Assembly: GCF_002104515.1 (NCBI RefSeq)
Contig: NZ_NBOE01000017.1
Coordinates: 1 to 64,000 of the forward strand
DNA length: 64,000 bases
Source: Colwellia polaris
Lineage (GTDB): Bacteria; Pseudomonadota; Gammaproteobacteria; Enterobacterales; Alteromonadaceae
Direction: 5' to 3'
Made by a program: the position numbers and the translations under genes
Shown: positions 1-9,970 of the stretch, one piece after another
Position numbering within the stretch: the stretch's first letter is position 1
How the letters are laid out: every line of letters starts with the position of its first letter
The notes under the pieces: model-generated
The model's input: the letters and a program-made list of their open reading frames with translations, nothing else
Told to the model about the DNA's origin: nothing
Database searches by the model: none

Positions 1-415
1 ACCAGCTGATTTTCATCAGGCGTTTGCGATACACTTCAGCGGTGGCTTCAACGATAGTCATTAAGTGTTTTGGCAGTACATCACCCCGACAGTATTGTTG
101 TGTGAGTAATGTGCCTTTGTATAAGCGGTGCCAGCGCTCAATCACCTCTTTCATACTCCATTGTTGGGCTTTTTCTTCATCAATAAATAACACCACATGA
201 TAATGATTACTCATTACCGCATAAGCACAAACGTCAATGGCAAACACTTGGCTGAGAAAGTGTAACTTCTCTTCTATCCATTCTCGGCGATGTTCAAAGC
301 TTTATCCTGATAAGGTATCTTCACCGCATAAAAAAGCGCGTCGAACACAACGCGCCACACAATGATAATACGGGGTGTCTTCTAAACTAATTTGCTGCTT
401 CCTTGGCGTAGCCAT
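1..415 (-). pseudogene. RAYT/Y1-type transposase, broken by in-frame stop, cut by window edge
   Basis: Read on the minus strand from the ATG at 415-413, the frame begins MATPRKQQISLEDTPYYHC and has the REP-associated tyrosine transposase (Y1_Tnp, IS200-like) layout, including the HUH-type motif SNHYHVVL near residue 70. Codon 38 (304-302) is TAA, between LSG and SFEHRR, where family members usually carry Tyr as far as I recall; a single TAT-to-TAA change would explain it. The frame is open again from there to the window edge (QQYCRGDVLPKHLM), so this looks like one nonsense mutation rather than wider decay. The 3' end of the gene is outside the window. Sequencing error is the alternative explanation for the stop. 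Confidence 0.82.
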
Positions 416-470
416 AACTCACCTGAGATAATGTTGTGGGGTTTTCTTAGTTTAGTTCAGTGTTCAGTAA

Positions 471-660
471 TTTCAATTTAGAATGGGTGTCTAGTTAATT
501 TTTTGCCGAGCAAGCAAACAATATTGAACCACTGTTACCATGGAACATTGAGCGCGGCTAGGTGTCGATCCCCATACGCTTACGATAAAGTAGTGGGGAT
601 ATTTTAGTTTAACGTAGATCTTAGGGTTTTCAATTTAGGATAAATGTCTTGTTAATTATT
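471..660. repeat. Imperfect direct repeat pair upstream of the transposase
   Basis: Two copies of a roughly 31-bp unit lie at 471-501 and 630-660. They share TTTCAATTTAG, then ATGTCT/GTGTCT, then GTTAATT, with about five mismatches. Between them, ATCCCCA (568-574) and TGGGGAT (594-600) form an inverted repeat with a 19-nt spacer. RAYT transposases are known to associate with short palindromic REP-like units, so these could be the element's recognition sequences or the remains of a second insertion; that link is inferred. The interval 416-754 holds no gene that I can see. Confidence 0.45.
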
Positions 661-754
661 TCTTTGCTCCCAAAGAAGCCAAACCTTCGGGCAACTTAAG
701 AGCCTTGTTGGCTATTTTTGTAGTCAATAATTAGGGGAGCTGTTTTTATTATTC

Positions 755-1381
755 TTAATTCATGTTATTTAGCTTGTTTGTAACTGACCCTTTAATTAAT
801 TTGTTTGGTTTCATGCTACTTATAGTTAAAAATTGTACAGAGGTATAATCATTATCATAAATAGCAAAAATAGATTTCTCATCTAAATAAAAGTCTATTT
901 TTTTAGCTGATTGATTTGGAAAATAATTTGTGTACGAAAGATAATAATGGAATGCTAGTTCTGAGCATTTATCAAAATCATTACTTGCTAATTTTTTAAT
1001 TGCTTCAGAAATAATTTCTAACGAGTTCATTTCTTTTTCCTGATGTTTTCGAAAATATCCTTCCGTAGATAAAGTATGCTCAGTTAGCAATAACTCATAA
1101 AGCTCATCTTCAAAGTAATGAAATGTTTTTTTCTTCCCTAAAATATTTAAAGTTTCATATGTATAGTTATACTCATCAAATACATAAACCCACCCGAGAG
1201 GTTGAATTTTTTTATAATGTAATTTAAATATATCTAAATTGTTTTTTTCTCTGTGATCTTTAATCACATTAATATTCACAATACGTAATTGTTTTTCTGT
1301 CAAAGAGCATGCTTTAGTGCCGATACCATATGATAAAATACATACAAAAAATAAGAGTAATATTATTTTATTAAAAATCAC
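755..1381 (-). CDS. Exported small protein, candidate immunity protein of the RHS locus
   Basis: I do not recognise a family for this 208-residue protein. It opens with a hydrophobic stretch (FNKIILLLFFVCILSYGIG) ending TKA|C, which resembles a Sec signal; the Cys does not sit in a good lipobox. The remainder is Tyr-, Lys- and Asn-rich and soluble-looking. The start is GTG at 1381-1379, which overlaps the TGA of the RHS gene (GTGA, 4 bp), with a good ribosome site (AGAGAGG) inside the end of that gene. The two are therefore almost certainly cotranslated. Base composition is clearly more AT-rich than the neighbours, suggesting acquired DNA. The position just after a polymorphic toxin's variable C-terminus is where immunity genes normally sit, and a periplasmic location would suit a secreted effector. 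That role is inferred. Confidence 0.6.
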   Translation of the reverse strand: MIFNKIILLLFFVCILSYGIGTKACSLTEKQLRIVNINVIKDHREKNNLDIFKLHYKKIQPLGWVYVFDEYNYTYETLNILGKKKTFHYFEDELYELLLTEHTLSTEGYFRKHQEKEMNSLEIISEAIKKLASNDFDKCSELAFHYYLSYTNYFPNQSAKKIDFYLDEKSIFAIYDNDYTSVQFLTISSMKPNKLIKGSVTNKLNNMN

Positions 1382-4300
1382 TTTTTGTACCTCTCTATAT
1401 ACATTGCATCCATATCCCTATTAAATTGTAAAAAATCAGAGTTAGGGGTTAAAAATTCATTCATTATTGTTGCGCTATTTGCTAATGAAATAGCCCCCAT
1501 AGCTTGAGCATATATACCTGCTTTAGGCGCCACTGGACTTACTGCTTGTGCTGCTTGAGTTAAATTATCTCCAGAAATGGTTTCGTTCATTCCTACAATT
1601 TTTGCCATAGCACTTAAAGCCTCACTGGTCACAATTGAAGACATTTCATCAACAATTAAGGTTTGAAATACATTTGCATTATTTCTACTATTTACAATAG
1701 ACATTGGGTTTTTTGTTAAACCTAATTCTTCACTCCACCCTGCAATCACACTTCTATCTTCACGATATTTAGTGTTTAAATGTGCTATTCTTTCCCGAAA
1801 CTGTAATGCATTCTTTTCAATCATTTCTGCTTGGGATTCACCATTAAAGGCTTGAGCGAATGCCGCAGTAATAGCGCCATTTGCAAATTTCCCGCCAGTA
1901 ACTTTCGAAATAGTACCACCAACAACAGCAGCAACAGCACCCCTTAATCCTGCATCTTTAGCCGCTGTACCAATTATTTTATTGATATTAAGAGCTTTGG
2001 TTAAACCTGCGGCTAGAAATCCATGCCCAAACTTACCTCCTTGTAAGACAGACATTACACCACCAGTTGCACCATGCGTAGCTATATGACCTAAGCCACC
2101 TTCAGCAAAAAAACCGCTTCCTTCCGCACCATTAAAATTGGCCCCTATTTGTTGGAATGCAGCCCCCGCTAAAGCCCCTGTAAAGGCTCCTTTTAATATA
2201 TTACCTCCATTAATTGCCGCACTTCCTGCTCCAATTGCAGCACCTGTCATAGCAGCATTCCACATCGTAGCACCACATCCCTGACAATATATGGAAACAA
2301 CAACAGCAGCAATCGCTCCAATAAATGGTTTAACCTTCTTCCAAAGCTTACTAAAAAAGTAACCTGTTGGGTCGGTATAACTCATCGGGTTATTCAGCAC
2401 GTAACTATAGCGGTTATAATTCTGACTATTCATCGGTGCCTGAATATGCGGATCAGCCTGCAAAAACCTCCCCAACGTAGGATCATAAGTCCGACCGTTC
2501 ATATGAATAATATCCATATCATTAATCATTTTATGACCCGTATACCCCCTACTAATACCTGGGCTTGAATAGGCACTAAAAATACTATTACTGTGTACGT
2601 TGTATTGCTTGCCCCAAGGGTCGTATATAAATTGTTGTACTAGGCTACCACTGGCATTCGTTATCGATGTGGTTGAACCTTGATGATCTTTATGTAAATA
2701 GAACTCATCGTTAGCATTATTACTACGCTCGGTTATCACTACATTACCTACGTAAAACTTATGCTCTGTAATACCGCTGGGTAATTTAACTTGTTCATAT
2801 CCCCCTAAATATAGGGTTTTAGTCTGTTTACCGCTTCGCGTATCAACGCGTTTATATACTTCTCTGTTTGGTCCGTAGGTAAATGCTGTTTTGCTAGTAC
2901 CTTGGCTAATCAAATAAGGCTTATCAAAATTAGTATAGCTTGAAATTCGCTTACCATCATTTACTACATTACCATTGTTGTCATAAGTCAAACTGTTTCG
3001 TTGCTGGCCACTGTAATTGCTGCGTTGGTAAACACCTAATAAACGATTTGTTTTATTGTTGTCATATTTATAATAGCCTATAGAAGTTTTATATTTAATA
3101 TTCCCCCAATCGTCATAGCGATAGATTTCATTCATTCGATATCGACTCGGTAATTGATAATATTGATTATTAGTGTTATCAGAAACTGAGGCGCTTGCCA
3201 TTGTTACCCCAGCTCCATCTAAGCAGGCAGGAGGTAATGGAGCGGGCCCTGGCATTGGCTTAGTAAAACTCATTCCTGAGGTAACTTTCATCATAGATTG
3301 GCTTAATAATAAATTACCACCACCCCCACCACCATTACATGGGTCTATTGGATCAACTGGATCTATACCAACACCATCGCCAGCATCTGAAATAGCTATA
3401 CTGCGATTTGTAATGCGACTTAGGTCGTCATAAGTATAATGTTCAGAAAAATTACTACGATTTCCTAAGCCAAAAAATACGTTGCGCTCGCTTAGATTAC
3501 CTATTTTGTCGTATTGATAATCAAAGCCGTGTAAAGTCAATATGCCTTTATTTGCATCTACACTCTTTAACCAACCAGTATCCGCGTAATAATCAAGAGA
3601 CTCCGATGTACCATTAGCAAATTTAATTCTTGTGGCTTGACCTCGACCATTAACGTTTTCGACATGACGATAAACACGACCATTTCGATGATTTAATTGC
3701 TTATTCATGTAGCCATTTTGATAGGTATTTCTGACTATAAAATTATTAGCTGGGTAACTTTTGGTATAAAGTCTATTAAAATTATCGTGTGTGGTTGTTG
3801 ATGTGTAGTTTATACCTTCAACTTTAAGGGTTTGCTGATAAGGTAAACCGTAACTATGATATGTTTGAGTTTGCATGTAACTTGAAGGCGTTGCTGTGCT
3901 ACAAGCTTGGTTTTGTCCCTCAAAGTAACGTAACTTTTTAAGTTTACCCACACTGTAACTAGACTTGTCATTATTATTACCAAAGTCCCAACAAACCGTA
4001 CCACTAGCATCATAACGCCTTGTTTTTCTTCCTAAAACATCATAAGTAAAACTTACTGATTGTGACTTAGCATCGGTTTGATTTAATAACTCTCCAAACC
4101 CACTATAACTATATCGCCATAAACCTTTATCTTGGTCATTTGTTGTCAGTTTATTGCCATAAACATCATAGGTATTTGAAGTGCGTAAACTACTTACATT
4201 ACTCGTGTTAATTGCACGAACGTTTAGTAATTGACCATAAGCATTGTATTGATACCTAAGCTCATTCCCTATAGCATCGAATATTTGAAAGTTTTGGCCT

Positions 4301-7300
4301 AAATAATTTTTTATTATTTCTGTGCGATGGCCTTTATCATTAATTTGAACACTTTGCAGACCATAACGCTCAACTTCAGCATAGCCCCCATTTGCATTGC
4401 GGGTTTGTATTACTCGACCTAAATCATCATAAGTGGGCTGAGTATAATAATTACTCGCGCTGTTTTTACCTGGTTCATAACTTCGTTCAACTCTTCCTTG
4501 TTGGTCATAGGTAGCTTTAGAAACACTCCAGTTACCATCTTGTAATTTAACTCGCGACTCTATTTCGCGGCCCCAGGCATCAAGGAATTTTTGTTTTTCA
4601 GGGCGGCCATCGCTTAACTTTCGAATACGAACAAAAGCTTGGCTATTTGCACAGTTAGTGTTTGCGCAATAGTCTTGATAATTGTAACTATATATTTGGC
4701 TTTTACCTGTGAGTCGACTTTTAGTTGGTTGGCCAAGCAGATTTTGATATTTACGACCTTGCAATCCATTAGCGTCAGTGGTGTCAGCATAATCAATCAA
4801 ACCTCTTACGGAGCTTGCCGAAACGCCATTATATTTAAATGTTGTTGTCTCATTTAAGTGATTTTTAACTGAGGCAACATAACGATAGCGACTATCATAT
4901 GTGGTATAACTTTTTCTGGTTTCAAAGTTACTTCCGGTATTAGTTTTAGCAGCACTAGACCAAGATTCAACTTTATTACCTGCCGCATCATAAATAAGTG
5001 TGCTAGTGATTTTCGTTTTATTATTTTCAGGTGAAATCGTTGATGATTTAAGTAATAAGCTACCTGAGTAGTAGGTAAATGAACTTTGTCGGCTGATATT
5101 ACTTTTTAAACTATTATTTTCATAAAGTCTTTTTGATACAGTACTATGGGTTAGCCTTCCTTTTTGTTTATACAAAACACTACTGCCATAAGTGTTTGTT
5201 GTATCAGTAACAAGTTTATTTGTACTGTTTTGTGCGTCTGACATGGTAATGGTAGAAGAGTTAACATTACCGTAGCTGTCATACGAAAAAACACTTCTTG
5301 TGGTACTAATATTATATTGGCTGTTATCACTGCCTAAACTGTTATTTTGCTCTGTGCTAGTAGAGATAAAAGGCATAATGCCACCACTATTAGTGGTTCT
5401 AGAATTTAAAATATTATTTGAAGCATTTAAAATAATATTGTTTTTCATTTGTAAGGTACTTAACGGCATACCTACGTATGGCCAATGTTGATGGTAAGCA
5501 GTTTCAGTAATTATGCCTGATTGATTATCCGTTGTGCGTAATACTTCAAAACCCGCTAATCCACGGCCTTTTTTATGGAGCAGTAAACCACCATATTGAT
5601 AACCTACATTAACACTATCAGTTAAAGAGGTTTGAGTACTTACGTTATCAACTACATAAAATGCGGCTTTGGGCGAAAAATAATCACTATTGCTATTAAA
5701 ACTAGAGTTTTGTCTAAAATATACGTTTGTGTCGGTAATGTTTTTATATGATATGGCGGTATTAACACCCCAACCATTTGTGATGCTGTTTATCGCATGG
5801 TCTTTTTTATTAGGGTATGAAGCTAAATAAGTTTTCCAGCCAGAATCATTAGTCGTTGTTAATAAATCAATTTTGCCATCAGCGTTCATGTCACCAAATC
5901 GAACAGCAGAATTTTTAGTGAATGATTTAGTTCCTCGTTTTTCAAATATTAGTTTATTGGCTGACGGGCTTGGTCGAGAAAGAATTATATGCCAGTTTGT
6001 TGATGAGGCTGGGTAAAGAATATCTGCCCTACCATCACTGTTTAAATCAATGAAGTACATTAGATGATCTAAAGTATCACTAGTCGATAACCCCATAGAT
6101 TGCGGAGCAAGAAACTCAATACCATTAGATAATCTATAATACCAATTTGAGCCAATTTGATAGACTAAATCTGTATAGCCATCGCCATTTAAGTCTGCCA
6201 CTCTAACGGTATTGAGATCACCTAAGTTTTGCTGTTGTACGTATTTATCACCGTTAGAAACTAATAATTGATACATTGAAGCGTTGTCTATATACCATGT
6301 GCCACCGGCATCTTGGCACTCTCCTTTGTAAATGATATAACGAGGGGCAACACTACAGCTATGCGTTCTAGTTGACACTTTAATAACGAGATCGCTGCGA
6401 CCATCGCCATTTACATCAACACCAGATGCATTTTTAATATTCGCAGATTTTCTTGTCAGCTCTTTTGCGAAGAATTCGCTCGATGTACTATGCGATGAAT
6501 CACCAACATTACTGTCATGAATGAAATTACCACTGCCCGCGTTATTAATATAAGCCTGTAATCTTCCACTTTTACTAAAAATAATATCTTCTAAACCATC
6601 ACCATTTAAATCAGCTACTTGTGCATTGCCTTCTAAGCCCGTGGCGCGCACACCAGTATTTACAATAGTTAAATTAGACGCCTGCTGAAAATTTTCACAT
6701 TGATGCTGATAACTAGGTTCAGTTTCACATTTGTTTACAGTAGCGACACTAGGTACATAAGAAATAATCGTCCAGTTACTGGTTTCGCTATTAGCGACCA
6801 ATAAGTCTCGTTGGCCATCACCATTATAATCAATGGTTTGAGCAAACTGTTTTTTAGCTACGCCAATACTTGAAAGTCGTGTATTGCTATTATAATAAGG
6901 CCCTAACCTTACATACCAATGACTACCTGAAGGGTAAACAATATCGGAATAACCATCACCATTTAAATCAATAATATGATTATAGTTTCGATTATCAGAC
7001 TTACCTTTTGTTGTTGAATATGCACTAAAAGGTGTGAAGTTTTCGGTAATTGCCTTTTGGTATCTATACCCTGTTTCAGGCTCAGTTCTCCAGACATAAC
7101 TTGTAGATTTTTCTACAGGTTTCTGCCAGCCAAATGTGGTACCAGGAAGGCAATTATATTTGTTTATATCTGTACATTCTTGAATAGTTTCTAGGTAGTT
7201 TTTTTCTTCTAATACAGATGAAGTAAAGTAATTTAACGCGTAATGACGGTATACTTCATGATCTTGAAAAACTGTAACACTTGCTAGTAATTTACTCATT

Positions 7301-8154
7301 GTTACCGGAGATCCCGCTGCCCAGCCAACAAATAATTTAGGATTATCGGTATAATTCAATACCACGCGAGCAAAGGGTGACTTGCCATCGGTACGACCGG
7401 TATAGTGAACTTCTTTTAAATAATGCTCACCTTTAGCCGAATCTTCATGATAACGAAAAACAATATAATTACCTTTTACATCTTTAATCGCTTTTAATGC
7501 CCATGTTTTGGCTAAGTTACTACTACCAACATTAATAAATGCATCGCCACTGCTTTCACTAGCGCCACCATAAACCTTAAGCCCGATAGACATAGATTGG
7601 CCCATACTATCATTCGTATTCACGCTTGAAGCCAAGCCGTAGTAGTGTATTTCGCCTGATTTTGTTTCAACAGTAAAAGCAGTTGGCCCTTGGCTAGTAT
7701 TACCATGCGCGGTTACAATACTAAAGTTGTCAATTTCAGTGTGATATTTACCTGCCGACCAATAATTATTGTTGGATAAGGTTTTATTGGTTTGATTACC
7801 CCAAGTAACCAAACGTTGGCCGTTTAAACACAAGCGATCGTTTGCAGAATAACTAACATTCCCTTGTTCGTTATCTTGAGTCATATTTTTCGGGCATCTG
7901 GAAATTGACGATACACCGTAAAAGTTCCACCCGCGCCCCATCAAACCATCACCACCATTACTATTATACGAAAAGCCAAGTTCAGGCTGCACGCCAGCGA
8001 TGCCGGAAGGGATATTAAGTGGAACGTTATATGCGGCACTGCCTGTTTCATCGACACGAAACGATCCATTCGTTTGGCCAACATAGGTACTTGCAATTGA
8101 ATTTAGAGAAAATAAAAGAAAGGTAATTATAAAAATTGGGCTGCAATATTTCAT
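1378..8154 (-). CDS. SpvB/VCBS/RHS-repeat polymorphic toxin-like secreted protein
   Basis: This is a 2258-residue protein. Order seen: signal peptide (about 1-22, ending SIAS); an SpvB/TcdB-like N-terminal region (AAYNVPLNIPSGIAGVQPEL, GLMGRGWNF); about seven FG-GAP/VCBS calcium-type loops between about 395 and 760 (DLNGDGYSD, DYNGDGQRD, DLNGDGLED, DVNGDGRSD, DLNGDGYTD, DLNSDGRAD, DMNADGKID); long YD/RHS repeats; a Gly/Pro-rich insertion near 1595-1640; the RHS core ending LGRFLQADP...DPTGY near 1932; a glycine-rich segment ending GGKFANGAITAAFAQAFN near 2104; and a private tail of about 154 residues. Architecture is that of ABC-toxin B/C-like and RHS polymorphic toxins. The tail matches no toxin family I know, so its activity is open. 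A secreted adhesin or wall-associated protein is the alternative. The downstream gene overlaps it by 4 bp. Confidence 0.88.
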   Translation of the reverse strand: MKYCSPIFIITFLLFSLNSIASTYVGQTNGSFRVDETGSAAYNVPLNIPSGIAGVQPELGFSYNSNGGDGLMGRGWNFYGVSSISRCPKNMTQDNEQGNVSYSANDRLCLNGQRLVTWGNQTNKTLSNNNYWSAGKYHTEIDNFSIVTAHGNTSQGPTAFTVETKSGEIHYYGLASSVNTNDSMGQSMSIGLKVYGGASESSGDAFINVGSSNLAKTWALKAIKDVKGNYIVFRYHEDSAKGEHYLKEVHYTGRTDGKSPFARVVLNYTDNPKLFVGWAAGSPVTMSKLLASVTVFQDHEVYRHYALNYFTSSVLEEKNYLETIQECTDINKYNCLPGTTFGWQKPVEKSTSYVWRTEPETGYRYQKAITENFTPFSAYSTTKGKSDNRNYNHIIDLNGDGYSDIVYPSGSHWYVRLGPYYNSNTRLSSIGVAKKQFAQTIDYNGDGQRDLLVANSETSNWTIISYVPSVATVNKCETEPSYQHQCENFQQASNLTIVNTGVRATGLEGNAQVADLNGDGLEDIIFSKSGRLQAYINNAGSGNFIHDSNVGDSSHSTSSEFFAKELTRKSANIKNASGVDVNGDGRSDLVIKVSTRTHSCSVAPRYIIYKGECQDAGGTWYIDNASMYQLLVSNGDKYVQQQNLGDLNTVRVADLNGDGYTDLVYQIGSNWYYRLSNGIEFLAPQSMGLSTSDTLDHLMYFIDLNSDGRADILYPASSTNWHIILSRPSPSANKLIFEKRGTKSFTKNSAVRFGDMNADGKIDLLTTTNDSGWKTYLASYPNKKDHAINSITNGWGVNTAISYKNITDTNVYFRQNSSFNSNSDYFSPKAAFYVVDNVSTQTSLTDSVNVGYQYGGLLLHKKGRGLAGFEVLRTTDNQSGIITETAYHQHWPYVGMPLSTLQMKNNIILNASNNILNSRTTNSGGIMPFISTSTEQNNSLGSDNSQYNISTTRSVFSYDSYGNVNSSTITMSDAQNSTNKLVTDTTNTYGSSVLYKQKGRLTHSTVSKRLYENNSLKSNISRQSSFTYYSGSLLLKSSTISPENNKTKITSTLIYDAAGNKVESWSSAAKTNTGSNFETRKSYTTYDSRYRYVASVKNHLNETTTFKYNGVSASSVRGLIDYADTTDANGLQGRKYQNLLGQPTKSRLTGKSQIYSYNYQDYCANTNCANSQAFVRIRKLSDGRPEKQKFLDAWGREIESRVKLQDGNWSVSKATYDQQGRVERSYEPGKNSASNYYTQPTYDDLGRVIQTRNANGGYAEVERYGLQSVQINDKGHRTEIIKNYLGQNFQIFDAIGNELRYQYNAYGQLLNVRAINTSNVSSLRTSNTYDVYGNKLTTNDQDKGLWRYSYSGFGELLNQTDAKSQSVSFTYDVLGRKTRRYDASGTVCWDFGNNNDKSSYSVGKLKKLRYFEGQNQACSTATPSSYMQTQTYHSYGLPYQQTLKVEGINYTSTTTHDNFNRLYTKSYPANNFIVRNTYQNGYMNKQLNHRNGRVYRHVENVNGRGQATRIKFANGTSESLDYYADTGWLKSVDANKGILTLHGFDYQYDKIGNLSERNVFFGLGNRSNFSEHYTYDDLSRITNRSIAISDAGDGVGIDPVDPIDPCNGGGGGGNLLLSQSMMKVTSGMSFTKPMPGPAPLPPACLDGAGVTMASASVSDNTNNQYYQLPSRYRMNEIYRYDDWGNIKYKTSIGYYKYDNNKTNRLLGVYQRSNYSGQQRNSLTYDNNGNVVNDGKRISSYTNFDKPYLISQGTSKTAFTYGPNREVYKRVDTRSGKQTKTLYLGGYEQVKLPSGITEHKFYVGNVVITERSNNANDEFYLHKDHQGSTTSITNASGSLVQQFIYDPWGKQYNVHSNSIFSAYSSPGISRGYTGHKMINDMDIIHMNGRTYDPTLGRFLQADPHIQAPMNSQNYNRYSYVLNNPMSYTDPTGYFFSKLWKKVKPFIGAIAAVVVSIYCQGCGATMWNAAMTGAAIGAGSAAINGGNILKGAFTGALAGAAFQQIGANFNGAEGSGFFAEGGLGHIATHGATGGVMSVLQGGKFGHGFLAAGLTKALNINKIIGTAAKDAGLRGAVAAVVGGTISKVTGGKFANGAITAAFAQAFNGESQAEMIEKNALQFRERIAHLNTKYREDRSVIAGWSEELGLTKNPMSIVNSRNNANVFQTLIVDEMSSIVTSEALSAMAKIVGMNETISGDNLTQAAQAVSPVAPKAGIYAQAMGAISLANSATIMNEFLTPNSDFLQFNRDMDAMYIERYKK

Positions 8155-8753
8155 AGTAAAGTCCGTTTTACTGATTGAGTGTTATTGTTTAATTTTTATA
8201 CATACTAGTAGAGAATATGGAATTGTAAACTTGAGAAAAGTAAATAAATTAAATCGTAAGATTAAAATAGCAAGTTCACTACGTTAAAAATCCCTTGATA
8301 TTTATCGAGTTAAAATACCAAAGAAATAAGGTCACATACTTGATATTAATCAGGATATTTAGAGTGAGATTTGACAGAAAAAATATTAAATAGTCAGAAG
8401 AATATTAAATAATTTGAGTTAAAAAATTTTTGAAATAAAGCTCATTTACTTTACTGAAACTTTACCAAATTGACTAATGTAGGCTGCTAATTTGTCATAA
8501 GTAACCTGAACTCTGGATAAACAGCTAATTAATCGACTTGAAATTACACCTACTTTTAAAAATGTATAGCTGAAATGTGTAGCTGAAATGTTTAATTAAC
8601 ACTCAGGATAAAAGCGTGATTTAACTACCTAAATAATTTAGCAGATATTGATGAAATAATGAAAATAAAGCGCCTGCCTTATGCTTTGACGCTTTCTAAT
8701 TTTATATAAAGCAGGTTAACTACTTTTATATCAGGTGAACAGCATAAGTCGCC
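8155..8753. other. Long AT-rich intergenic region without a visible gene
   Basis: About 600 bp between the start of the RHS gene and the end of metC, with no convincing reading frame or RNA gene on either strand. It contains a 13-bp near-perfect tandem duplication (TAGCTGAAATGTG at 8567-8579, TAGCTGAAATGTT at 8580-8592) and two short AATATTAAATA repeats near 8382-8410. The RHS promoter should lie in the left part. It marks the boundary between the accessory left end and the core genes. Confidence 0.5.
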
Positions 8754-9929
8754 TTACAATAAAGCGTCATTAAACCGTGCAAAGCCTTGTTCTAAATCTT
8801 CAATTAAATCATCTACATTTTCTAAGCCCACATGTAAACGGATCAGCGGGTATTCATAGGGCCAATCGGTTACTGTTCGCATTTTTTTTACGTTTGAAAT
8901 GCCTAAAATAAGGCTTTCAAAACCGCCCCATGAATACCCCATTTTAAAGTGTTCCATACCATCTAAAAATGCTGTTAACGCGGCTTGATTGCCTTTATTT
9001 AATACAAAAGAAAACAAGCCATTTGAGCCGGTAAAGTCACGTTCGAAAAATTCATGGCCTGGGCAAGAAGGCAGTGCAGGATGCAAAATGGTTTCAACTT
9101 CGGCACGTGCAGATAACCAATTGGCTATTTTTAATGCACTGGCTTGGTGTTGCTGTAATCGTACGCTTAAAGTTCTAATACCACGCATAGCAAGGTATAA
9201 ATCGTCAGGCGATGTACATTGCCCCATGATGTAGCTGCTTTCGCGTAATTGTGGCCAATGCTCTTCGGTGGCCGTGGCCGTACCTAACATTACATCTGAA
9301 TGGCCAACAATGTATTTAGTTGCCGCTTGTATTGAAACATCAACACCATGATCAAACGGTTGGAAATTAACGCCAGCAGACCATGTGTTATCTAACATTA
9401 CAATACAGTTGTGGCGGTGTGCTACTTCGGCTATAGCAGGTACATCTTGAATTTCCATGGTAATTGAGCCCGGAGATTCTAGAAAAATAACGCGAGTATT
9501 GGGTTTAATTAATGACTCAATGTCTTTGCCAATTAAAGGGTCATAATACGTGGTTTCAATATTAAGTTTGGCTAGTACTTTATCGCAATAATCACGCGTA
9601 GGTTCATAAGCGTTATCAACCATTAAAATATGATCGCCAGTGTTAACAAAGGCTAATATGGCATTGGTAATAGCGGCAGTGCCTGAAGGATATAATGCGC
9701 AGCCGGCCCCACCTTCTAAATCTGTCATGGCATCACTAAATGCGAAAGCTGTCGAAGTACCGCGTCTGCCATAGAATAATACCTGATTGGTTTTATTCGC
9801 CGTGGCATGTTTCATTTCTTTTACAGAATTAAAAACTACCGTTGAAGCGCGTTCAACAGGCGGATTAACCACCCCACGAGTCCATTGTTTTTTACGGCCA
9901 GCGTTAATAATTTTAGTTTCTTTTTTCAT
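8754..9929 (-). CDS. metC: Cystathionine beta-lyase
   Basis: A 391-residue cytoplasmic PLP enzyme of the Cys/Met metabolism gamma family, which converts cystathionine to homocysteine, pyruvate and ammonia in methionine synthesis. Visible family marks are the PLP-binding Tyr/Arg segment FYGRRGTSTAFAFSDAM, the substrate-loop segment SPGSITMEIQDVPAIAEVAH, the Asp of MLDNTWSAGV and the Schiff-base lysine in AATKYIVGHSDVMLG. Length fits MetC (about 395). Cystathionine gamma-synthase or another gamma-family lyase is possible in principle, but the N-terminus (TRGVVNPPVERASTVVF) is MetC-like. It is a single gene, with a tandem MetJ-like site 42-57 bp upstream of the start, consistent with methionine repression. 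Confidence 0.88.
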   Translation of the reverse strand: MKKETKIINAGRKKQWTRGVVNPPVERASTVVFNSVKEMKHATANKTNQVLFYGRRGTSTAFAFSDAMTDLEGGAGCALYPSGTAAITNAILAFVNTGDHILMVDNAYEPTRDYCDKVLAKLNIETTYYDPLIGKDIESLIKPNTRVIFLESPGSITMEIQDVPAIAEVAHRHNCIVMLDNTWSAGVNFQPFDHGVDVSIQAATKYIVGHSDVMLGTATATEEHWPQLRESSYIMGQCTSPDDLYLAMRGIRTLSVRLQQHQASALKIANWLSARAEVETILHPALPSCPGHEFFERDFTGSNGLFSFVLNKGNQAALTAFLDGMEHFKMGYSWGGFESLILGISNVKKMRTVTDWPYEYPLIRLHVGLENVDDLIEDLEQGFARFNDALL

Positions 9930-9970
9930 GATAAATACATTCCACAGTTAATATTTTGCAATATTTATTT

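Noticed and set aside
3173-3433. Pro/Gly-rich plus-strand frame inside the RHS gene
   Set aside because: It is antisense to the Gly/Pro-rich insertion of the RHS protein, which explains its composition.
6000-7000. Repeated calcium-loop units considered as a DNA repeat array or CRISPR
   Set aside because: The repetition is at protein level (DxNGDG loops) with irregular spacing and no constant DNA repeat.
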